From Apostichopus japonicus (taxonomy: Eukaryota > Echinodermata > Holothuroidea > Aspidochirotida > Stichopodidae): DNA of 64,000 nt. Made by a program: the position numbers and the translations under genes. Below, one piece after another: positions 38,069 through 48,248 of this stretch (positions are counted from its first letter, which is position 1; each line of letters opens with the position of its first letter). The stretch spans positions 16,343,213-16,407,212 of the forward strand of contig NC_092574.1 of the NCBI RefSeq assembly GCF_037975245.1, in the 5' to 3' direction. Under the pieces are notes generated by a model, which did not search any database, was not told the origin of the DNA, and saw only the letters and a list, made by a program, of their open reading frames with translations.

Positions 38069-39367
38069 CTGCAGGTGTAAGGGAATTACATACAACATAA
38101 GTAAATAGCACTGTATACAGGTACATGGTATTATGCTTCTGTAATGAACTTATATAAATTCATGAAATTTATGATAGGCTTGATTTATTGTGTATTTTTA
38201 TATCCACAGTAAGAAGGCTCACTTTAAAACCCAAGGCATTAAACATTGTGAGAGACACCTAATAATCTGGATTATTTTTATAACATTTTAATTATATCAT
38301 TAATCATGTAGTCCAAATCACATTAACGAAAGCAAAATAGATATTTGAAATGCAGTTTTTACCAGAGAGGACTCACAGATATGCTCAGGCTGTGAGTTGT
38401 GGTATCAATTACTGTTAAATAAAGACAAACTGTAACCAGCCATTCAACCATTAAAACTAGACTTAACATACTGATAAACTTAAAAGTCATACAAACCTAG
38501 GCTATTATATCTTAAAAGTTCAACACATTTGAATCTTTAGTGAACTTAGTTACTTCCAATGACAACTACATTTTTAATTTCTCCTCATGACAAGTTACAA
38601 CATGTATGTCACACAAGGTGAACAACTGTCTGCATTCCCACTTTTCAAACACTTCCATTTTTGGACTCATCAAAATGTTCTTGTATTCATAACATCTGTA
38701 TACAACAGAACATGAATCAAATTGGCAATACATTATGTGGTGATCACATCTAACTGAGGGACAGTAGAATGGTTAAATGTCAGTTTTATCAGTTATAATA
38801 TAAACAATGAACAACAGATTATGGAATGCATAGCCTCTTTGTGTACATCCTTTGCCCTACTCTACATTGTCCTGTCTTACCCTACCATGCCCTGTCCTGC
38901 CCTTCCATTCAATTTCCTGCCCTGCCCTGAACTTTAACAATTTTTCTTTTTACAATGACAAGGACAGGATGGGGCCTATAAGGAAGCTCTGTGAGAGGTC
39001 ATGGGAAGTTACAAACTATACCAACTCGAAGGTTTACCAGACTAGGTCCTATACCAGACTGTATACTGACTATGTTCCATAGCAGAACATATTAAAGCTG
39101 CCTAGGTCACAAGCTATCAGTAATTCGGTGTTATACTTTAATATTGTCCTAGAAAAAGTTGTGGAAAATTGTGTTCATTTATAGAAAAATCTTAAAGAGT
39201 ACAAAGAGCAATGAATATGAGCTAATGAGTTAAAAGATTTGTAAAATAAATATAAAGACATTCATTAAATTTGTAGGACACAATTTTCTTTCTGAATGAA
39301 TTCTGAATGAATTGTTCACAAATCTCCAATTTCGAGCAGCTGGTTGTATTAAACCACAAAGATCTCT

Positions 39368-40126
39368 AGGGTGCTTTTACACTAGATCCAGATCAGATCT
39401 CGACGTCAGGATCTGATCCTCTCCTCTTCCCCTGTTGCTTTCTTCTCTCCATCCCTTGTCCACTTATAATCCCCTTTCACCGTGCTCATTAACCTGTCTG
39501 TATTCTGTGCGTGTTTTTGTCCCTTCTGTTACTGTGACTTGTCATTTAGCCTCTGAAGAAGATCCTGCTAGGATCGAAATGTCAGGCCAACTAATACTTT
39601 GACACAGGATCTGATCCTGACGTCGAAATCACTGCTGTAGTGTTAAATGCAGTTCAGACTGATCTGATCCTCCTATTTTGATGCTGGCAGAGACCAGGAT
39701 CTGATCCGGATATTGAGATCAATTTTGCAATGTATACACTCCAGCATCAACAGTGACCCGAGATATCCGGTGACCCCATTACGTCACATCCATTCTTGCA
39801 AGAAATTCCAGTCCTGTATCATGCATGTGCTCATTCCTATGTAGACTGAGTGCATATGGGCCATGCAATGGCGTAGTATTGTCACCGTAAAGCTATGCAA
39901 CCATGATAATGGTAAGTTTTGAAGTATACGTACTACGCGATCTGCGGCTGCGCAAGACACATTTCAAACCCGATTTTTCAGCGTGTGGATAGGAGGATAG
40001 CGGGGGAGGATCAGAGTACGACTATAAAGTAAATGCGTCAGGATCAATGCATAAGTTTACCCCATGGAGAGATGATCGTCTGATAACATTAGGGGATCTG
40101 ATCCGGATCTAGTGTAAAAGCACCCT
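39368..40126. mobile_element. MITE family copy B
   Basis: Same orientation and body as copy A. The ends AGGGTGCTTTTACACTAGAT and ATCTAGTGTAAAAGCACCCT are perfect inverted repeats. It differs from A by a 184-bp nested insertion near its left end and by lacking A's 0.4-kb interior segment. The flanks do not show an obvious target duplication. Confidence 0.9.
39421..39604 (+). mobile_element. Short retroposon with 14-bp TSD inside MITE copy B, ends in hammerhead-like motif
   Basis: CAGGATCTGATCCT occurs on both sides (39407-39420 and 39605-39618) but only once in copy A, so copy A is the empty site. The insert is 184 bp, pyrimidine-rich at its start, and near its end has CTGAAGA, a GATCC/GGATC stem with TGCTA loop, then GAAA (39553-39579). 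That is the CUGANGA-stem-GAAA layout of a hammerhead core, as known in Penelope-like elements. Orientation is inferred from that motif. Confidence 0.75.
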
Positions 40127-41300
40127 ACATAAGACTGAAGGGTTTTAGGTAAATTATCTATCCTATAAAGATTAAGTATGGGGCCACAAAGCTGTGATTA
40201 CTTAAACTCAAAGGTAAATGCAGCAAACATGTCATTTTGTTAACCAGGTCATTTTGTACAACACCATTGTCCAGACGAGCTTTCTTGCATTTGGAGGGGT
40301 GGAGGATCACGGAAGGTTTTGTCTAAATCTTCATAGAGTATACTGGGTCATATGTGGGCCTTAAAAATATTGCAGACTGCTAATCTAGGACAATTGATAC
40401 CTGTTATGAGAGCACCTTAATAGCAGTATATATTAATAGACATCAAACACTCAATTTTATATGAGAAAATTGCGTCAACAAAGAAAATCAATTTTGAGTG
40501 ACATACCATTCGAATCTTGTGCTCTGTCAATTTCTGAACAATTGACTGATACTATACAAATAAATCATGACCATGCTGTTAATATGTCCATGAAATTAAT
40601 AATTTGTTAAAGTGAAAGTAGTTACTGAACTCTACAATTTTATCATTTATTTTTGTATGTCAGATTTATGAGAATAACAAGATAGGATTATAACTTTTTG
40701 TTATGCTTATTTGATGATAACTGAAAGTTTCAGGGATTTGATTTGCAGTTCAATAACAGATTACAACTATAAATGAAGGTAATTGTGCAGGTTGCTGTAA
40801 AACTTGGTTTTATTAATCAAGCTGTTTGGGTTTCTGTTTCTGTGAGGTTTTGATTGTCTGCAAAACTGATTTGAACAGTTTCTCTGAGAAGTATTAACTA
40901 AAACAGCTAAGGCTGTGCCGGGAGAAAAGGATAGCTCCGTACTTGAACTTTCCTGATTTCAAAGAATGTACAGTTGTAACAGTTTATCATTGTTTGATTA
41001 AAATTTGCATATATACTTAAAGATTTATTTAGCACCAGAACACTCGTAGGTATTTGCCAAAGACAAAATAGTGTGAAAAAAGAGCCGGCATGTACTGAAA
41101 ACCTGGGTTTGAAAGAATTTTCTAAGAAATGATTGGTTTACACTGTCTAGAAAATCAAGAAAGTTTACGCACAGTTAAAGTCTTGAAGATAACATGTGAT
41201 TTTCAGTACTTGTACAGTAGTAAAGTCTTGATATGTACCTTATTATGGCATCGTACCCAGCTACTGTATTATGTGGTCAAGGTTAAAGTACATAGGTATA

Positions 41301-41859
41301 AGGTAGTAGTAGTAAGTTGAGTCTCGTCTATCCGACATGCTCAGTGATTAACCTCCGCCACGTATCAGAATCGTGCGCAAGGTTTATTGCTTCCTCAAAG
41401 TTGTTAATGTTAACGTCCTTAAATTGCGACTTTATTTTTCCAAGCAAGGTAGTCACAGGCCTTCCTACTGGTTTAGCAGTATGTCTCAATGCTCGTCTTA
41501 AAGCAACCTTTGCTGGAGCGTCCTCCTGGAGTCTTGCTACACGACCGAAAAATCTCAATCTTCTATGTGCGACTATGGATGACCAAGGTGTTTGGTTGGT
41601 TTCATTGTAGAGCTCATTGTTTGATAACCAATTGTTATTGGTCCATCTAATGTTGAGAATATTACGAAAAAAGTCTCCTTTGAAAAGTGTCAATTTTGCG
41701 ATCAAGATCCTTCGTTGTGCCCCACAGTTCGCAATTGTACAAAAAAATACTCTTTAATAAAGCCTCGAAATTCCTAAGCTTAATGTTTCGGCTTATGTTT
41801 TCGCTTTTGAAAATACTTGACAGTGTGTTGAAACCACTGTTGGTTATACATAGGAATAA
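41301..41859 (-). mobile_element. 5'-truncated LINE 3' end (RT C-terminal region)
   Basis: Two overlapping minus-strand frames give the conserved C-terminal part of a non-LTR retrotransposon polyprotein: FLYNCELWGTTKDLDRKIDT, then after a frameshift near 41685 LRNILNIRWTNNNWLS, AHRRLRFFGRVARLQED and KPVGRPVTTLLGKI. It ends in a stop followed by a short ACT-type tail (41303-41314). AAAGTACATAGGTATA (41285-41300) and AAAGTACATAGATACA (41860-41875) form a 14/16 target-site duplication. Dead copy by truncation and frameshift; RTE/CR1-like clade not resolved. Confidence 0.88.
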
Positions 41860-42853
41860 AAAGTACATAGATACAGTAAATAGGTATGAAAAGTAAATTA
41901 ATTAAGTAATTAGTAGCAAAACAATACCATGCACTGTATTAAAGTATCTCAGCCATAAACTGAGAGCAAATTTACAATGCTTTACAGATGATTTCAATTA
42001 TTTTATTTTTTATGTATTTATCAAGAATATTTTAAGCAACTTTCAGGGAATAATTTATCCAGTATCACATCACAAAATGCTATGCAAATTAGGCAAATTA
42101 CTATACAAGTGCAAAAGATGCATAGCAGGTTTTTGTATACAAGTGCAAGAGATGCATAGCAGGCTTTTGTATACAAGAACCATAGTAATTTGTAAGAGAA
42201 TGTTTGGAGCCTTTAAAACTGCTATACAAAATGGGAGCAAAAAATTAGTCCCTGACATGTTTTTTTTCTCAAAATTTTCTGCATTTTCATTTTTCCCTCC
42301 TCTTTTTTGTCTCATGAAAATTTTCAGGTAAGCAGGGAATATTTTTAATGGCCAACAGAGGATAAAGATAACTTTCTTTTGTCCATGAGTTGGGGAAATG
42401 GACAACAAGTGCCCTGTGCTGCTTCCTACAAGAATTCGATTCTCAGTGCACTTTCTTTACTGTACATGTGGATTTTTAAGTAATATTGTCTGTTACGACA
42501 GTTTATCTTGTTCTTTCAAACTGGACTATTATTTCAATTAGAAACCTCAATGCAAACTTGAACTTTGGTCTGCTTGTATCTTTGAATTTAAACTGATAAG
42601 AAACCACCACGTGACATATGAAGCAGAGATAAAATAGTTTTAAGCTAATCGGTACACAGTCGCACAGGAATTGGGTAGGTTAGGTAAACATTAACGACAC
42701 AGTTGCATAAGAAACACGGACTCTACCATACATGTGTATTTACAGAATAATAGACTTTACTGTAGGTACGTGAAGTGGGTATGTGGTAACATATTGCTTA
42801 CTTGTTTGAGTTTTAATTTGGAAATGAGGACATTTCCTATTATGGGTAAATCC

Positions 42854-43490
42854 TGTGTGAAGCGTATTCTAGTTATTGTTATTGTGAAGCGTATTCTAGT
42901 TATTGTTGTTATGACGTCACCCATGGCTCCCGCATTGGTGGTTTGCGCTGTGGTGTGGCGGGATATAAATCACACGCTATTAGAAGCCTATCTTTTGTTT
43001 TAAATGATTTGGGGTTGGAAGACAGCCAAACTGGTTCAAATTGGTTGAGTGCCCATTTGCATATGCTCATCTGCATATCAGGTTGGCACTCAACCAATCA
43101 AGAGTTTGGTAAGGGGTGAGTTAAAAGTTTACACCAATCGGGTTCAAGGGCAGAGCGTGTGCCCTGTGCAACGCGTCTTAATTTGTTATTTTGGAATCAG
43201 GGGTTTAAGTGTTTCATAAAGACATATCGAGGAGTTGAAGTTTATCTCCCGAAGTCTACAGACGTAGAACAGTAGGCTCCGTAATTTATATTTATACGTC
43301 TGTAGTCTTCGGGCTCTTTACATTTTAATTATCTAAAGTTACAGTTTTATTCAGAATCAATAAAAGAAGACATATATTATCCAGTACCCACTTTTCCTGA
43401 TTATTTCACGTTTCACGCTCGGTTCGACGTTATCAGTGTAAGGCCCGGCTTACCGTTCCCGAACTACCTAAAATAAGCCTTACAATATGT
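42854..43490 (+). mobile_element. Possible solo LTR or relocated promoter segment
   Basis: In order: a 25-bp direct repeat (42856-42880, 42883-42907), a perfect CRE palindrome TGACGTCA (42912-42919), ATATAAA (42963-42969), a perfect 14-bp inverted repeat of ATTGGTTGAGTGCC (43040-43053/43085-43098) enclosing octamer ATTTGCAT, a foldback CCCGAAGTCTACAGACGTA (43248-43266/43295-43313), and AATAAA (43359-43364). A U3-R-like order, TG start and TTACA end suggest an LTR, but I find no matching 5-bp flanks. Confidence 0.4.
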
Positions 43491-44394
43491 AAACTTCAAA
43501 CTGGGACAGTACAATAAGTTTTAATACAACATGTGCTGTCCTGTTGAAGTCCATGGCATGTATTGCAGTCTTTGAATGTATTCCTTTCACAGTTTACTTC
43601 TATACCAGCAAATTAAAATGAAATTAGTACAAGGAATAATGAAATGGAGAAGGGCATTTTTTGTTTCATTTTTTTCTGCGCTGGCAATTTTCTGAATTTA
43701 TTAGCGAGAGCCAAATTTCACCAAACAACGGCACAGATGCATACAGAATTTAATACCAATTTGAAATATATACATAACACACATAAAAAGATTCCTTTTT
43801 GGAAACGTGTGTCCTTGATTTAGTTTTAATACCAGTACCATTATTGACTCAGGTAATGGGATTAAAAGGATATGAGGTCAGAGGTCATCTAAGAATAAAC
43901 AATCTCACAGCTTTGGCACTTGATAGTATAGTACAACAAAAGCTAGACTAGAATACACATGTCACTGAACAAAAACCAGTTCCACTCATCAGATGAGGTC
44001 GGACATTATCGTAATTAATTTTATATGCAAAAACACACAGAACTTCTCTTAATAATATATTTACTGTGCAAATTAAAAAAAAAAAAATTAAGACAAGTTG
44101 GTAAACTTGCCTGAAAATGGTCACAAACACAAACCAAGGCCTGATGAAAAAGTTTACCCCTGTGATGATGACACACACCCATTCAGCAAAGAAAAATTTC
44201 ACCCAACTAGAAAAATCTTCCCAAGATGGTATAAAATGTGAAAAGAATTTGGCCAGTGATACTTTTATTTTGTCTTTTTCTTTAGGACTTAATGAACATA
44301 AATTCATAAATACGGAGAGGAAGTTCATAATAGTTCTGAATTATAGGTAATAACTGGAATGGTTATGTAATAAATGATGAATTGATTAATCGGA

Positions 44395-44687
44395 AGCCTT
44401 GTTCACATGTGAGAATGCAAAAGGGATCTGATACGGCAAGGGGGATCATCTTTGTATGTGTAAATGCTCTCCTACTCAGAATCAGACAATACAATAACAC
44501 TTAAACTAGATGGTTGATTGTAAATAATCCTTGTGAACTTTTTGCCCCTCTATAATGCTCCTCTGTTTGACTTTGATGCACCCCCCAGTTCTCAAATGTG
44601 GACACATCCAAGGGTCAGCTTTATATCCCTCCAGAGGGATTACAAGGTCCTGATCCCCCTTGCAAATCTCCATCGTGAACAAGGCCT
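44395..44687. mobile_element. TIR element (GCCTTGTTCAC ends), about 293 bp
   Basis: AGCCTTGTTCACATG...AAAAGGGATC at the left is mirrored by GATCCCCCTTGC...GTGAACAAGGCCT at the right. Inverted ends total about 35 bp with mismatches. An apparent 162-residue frame starting at 44533 begins inside it and is spurious. No clean target duplication. Confidence 0.65.
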
Positions 44688-47600
44688 AGTATTTCAATCA
44701 ATCAGCAAACTATGCAAAATGTTGGTTTACATTGTTATCCAATTCTGCAAGCAATGCATTCTTTTGTGTATTTCATGGGAAAACCCTAATGTTCACTACC
44801 ACAGGATAGCACACACATCTGACATTGGCGCATACAGTATGCCACACATGAGAACGTCTATTTTAAACCACATCCCATCATTGAATTACTTAATATGTGC
44901 ACTTACGGTATGTACTGTAGTAACTGTACACTCAATAAAATATAGGAAGTATGCTTTATACTGGAACACTTTGGTTCAAGTACATACATGCATACCATAT
45001 TTAGTACACATGATTGTGTAGGTGAAATCAATGCTCATACACTTACAGTGCACTTACTGAAAATAAAATGACTTTATCCAGGAGTACGAACAATGTTTTC
45101 CTCAATGCACGTGTCGATATTCTTTCAACCCTGTTAAATAGTGACCAATAATACTGTAAACAAAACCCTTAATACATGTGAAATGCAGTACCAAATACCC
45201 AAACAGGTTAGATATAACTTACTGTATACATGTACCTATAGTAGTACACCATGAATGAAATCAATTCATAATTGGGCTGCAAGCTGACAAAATGATTTAC
45301 AGGGTTTTTCCAGTGGCTGAGGTTGTTTGCTTTAACAGATATGCTGGAAACTTTCTACATCCTCACAGCAGTTTGTAAAGGTACGGCCAAGATTTGAATA
45401 TTTCAAATTTTGTGAATGCATCTGGCAACAGTAGAGTGAATGATGTCATCATTAAGCAATTCAGCTGAACTTATTTCTGCTTTTATTGCTGTATAAGTTC
45501 AGCAGTCTGAAGTTCTCATTCTGTAAGATTAAAGATCTGCTTTATTGGCTCCAATTATAGCACCCCATAGCTACTGTAGGAGAAAACTGCCACGGTCGTG
45601 AATCGACCACAGGCTGTACAATTAGCCTGCATAGCTTCTTAACACCATAAGGCTATTTGTGTAAACACTGTGTGGAAATATGTTCATGTCTACATGCAGT
45701 TATTTAATCATACAGTGTTCACACAAAGACCTTCATACAAGAAAAAAAATGTGGTAGGCGTTGCAGACTAATTGGTAAAAAGAGGTCATTTTACGACCAA
45801 GGTAGGTCGATTATGTAATCTCAAGCAACTTTTCCATGATAGCGTGCTATAGTTGGGGTCTATACAGCAAACCTTTAAGCTCTGTCCCCAATGTAAGCTT
45901 TTTTTAACAGATTTATAAGGCAAGGTAAAATTATTACACAAAACAGTGAATTCTGAAATCTACAATTCTCTGTATAAGAATACATTATACTGTATTACTT
46001 GGCGCCTTGGTTTCCCATTTGGCCTCTAGTTTGAACAGACGAGTCAAGGGGTACAGAAGGCCCCGAAAGGAATGAAAGATTTCTTTGACCTCACGAAGTG
46101 ATTCTTACAGTGAGGTTACATAACAGAACACCTGACAGATTTCACAAGTTAAGTTTAACAACTCACTTTGCATATGAAATAGCTTTATTAGCTAACAAAC
46201 AAATTTGTTTGAATATCATGATTGGACAAATCAAATGCCCAATTTAGAAAGCTATCCCCTCCTAGCAAAGTAAATACCATTTGAGTAGTTGGTAATAACA
46301 AACACTTGCTTTTAAAAGTCAAAGTTGAAAAGAGGACCAATAATTCAGAGTTTTACTTCTTGACCATATGATCCTCACATGCGAATTTAAGTATCCAAGC
46401 AGTAAATGAGTGCACTTAGGACACATGTTATGTTGTTACCGGAGTAGTCATAACTGTAGTAAATCGGTGTTTTACAGGTCATCAGAGCATTCTTGTCCCC
46501 ATGCAATACAACAGGACTTAGTGGCTGAATATGCCATTTGAATTTGCCTAGTAAGCAGTACACACACAGTACCTTGTGTATGGTGTATGATACAATACTG
46601 TGGCATTGTCCTATTGTTCTAACACAATAGTACAATAACTGAAAGTTAGAAGATCAAAGGGAATAACTTATCTGGTATCACTTCACAAAATGCTTTGCCA
46701 AACAGAAATGGTCAAACTGTTATACAAGTGCAAAACTGGCGCAAAGCCGCTTTGTACTACATAGGAACACCTTCAGAACCTTTCAAACCACAGTACAGAA
46801 ATTTCAACATTGATTTACTCCATGGATCATGTAACTATGGCATTAACGGCATGGACATTTAAAGTAGTACTGTAGAGCATGAAGGTAAGGATGTCGGGTT
46901 GAAGAAAAATTGTCCCATGTCCATTGGATATTTATATATATTAAAACATGATCCACTCAAAGGGTATAGGGAAAGGAAAAATTCAGGTTGATCATTGGTC
47001 CTTTACTACAATTTCAAATTATGAACATTTACTAAACAGCTCTTTCTTCCTGCTCATCACCCTCCCATCCCACTCCCCCCAAACCCCCCCCCCCCCTTTC
47101 ACCATTCTCTCAAATAACACTATAGTAAAGAAGGAACCTTCTGGAACCTTCCACATTTAAAATTATTCAGTTTGCTTGTAGTTAAGTATCTCAGCATTTT
47201 TCAGGGCATCTTAGGCTGATTTAATAGAGTGAGTTTGAATTCTCTTGGCCAAAATACGGAACTTCCAGGGTTCCCATCCCTAATCCCTCCACTGGGATTT
47301 TATACTCTTAGACAGTTGCAGACACAACCACAATAACTATTCATGCCCACTTTGGTCCACTGATATCTTCTCCATAATTACCTGTTTTACACTTATCTTG
47401 CTAATCATTGCAAAGGAGAGTTGAGGGGCTAAGAGGATGGTTACTAGCTATTCTTGGCAACTACAATATGAGACAAAAGCTTTCATTTATCTCTTTCAAA
47501 GATTCATTCAGCTTCAAAGAAAACAACTTATTTCACACATACTATGTCAAAGCATCTTCGAAACTGTCTGAACAGTTAAGTGTACAGTACCTTTATCGTT

Positions 47601-47883
47601 ATTTCTAATTTATCTATGAGTCTTTGAGGGAGTGACTAGGACAAAACTTAATCTTTAACAAGTTCCTTCAAGGTTCTCGGCAATCTGGCACCATTCACTT
47701 TGTCTTTCCTTGTTATCACAGTAATAGCTACATATAGTCAGTCCAAGAAGGAAGTATGTTTGAAAACTAAACCCAGTAGCCTGAGATCGCCATCATTATT
47801 ATTGCTTCATTATGAAAGTAAAACAAACAAACAAAATCCGGGAGTACCCTCTCATCTATCAATGACTTGCTCACTTACGATAC

Positions 47884-48248
47884 TTAAAGGCATTGAAGAC
47901 TCGCCCCAAACTGTGTGCCGCCATGTGAAAAAGTTAACTTTCCGCTGCTTGCAAGTGAATTTTTTTTTTGTGTCGCTACAAAATACACACAGTAATGAAA
48001 CGTGATATCTTGTTATCTTTTATGTAGACCTGAGATGTCCATCGCTGCTATTTACACTGTGTTGTGGGTATTGACCGTAGCTGCAGTATTGACTGTGCAC
48101 TAGTGTCTAATTACCGACGGTAGCAAGCTGTGTGTCTATTTTCTGGGAACGATGGTGGTGTCTAACACTTCTGTTACACCTCATTCGAAACTAGGTCAGA
48201 TTACCGGCATGAGACGTTTCTTTGTGCGCAAGTCTTCAATGCCTTTAA
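47884..48248. mobile_element. TTAA-flanked MITE, TIR AGGCATTGAAGACT
   Basis: TTAAAGGCATTGAAGAC at the left and GTCTTCAATGCCTTTAA at the right are perfect 17-bp inverted repeats. Read as TTAA target duplications (47884-47887 and 48245-48248) around AGGCATTGAAGAC ends, the core is 357 bp. TTAA duplication is the habit of piggyBac and Kolobok transposons. No transposase inside. Confidence 0.82.

Noticed and set aside
38860-38930. CCCTGTCCTGCCC-type pyrimidine repeats as a minisatellite or splice enhancer
   Set aside because: Short irregular low-complexity run with no consistent unit.
44533-45021. Longest single open frame of the window (162 codons, plus)
   Set aside because: Begins inside a TIR element, crosses its boundary into plain intron sequence, and has no domain, compositional or splice support.
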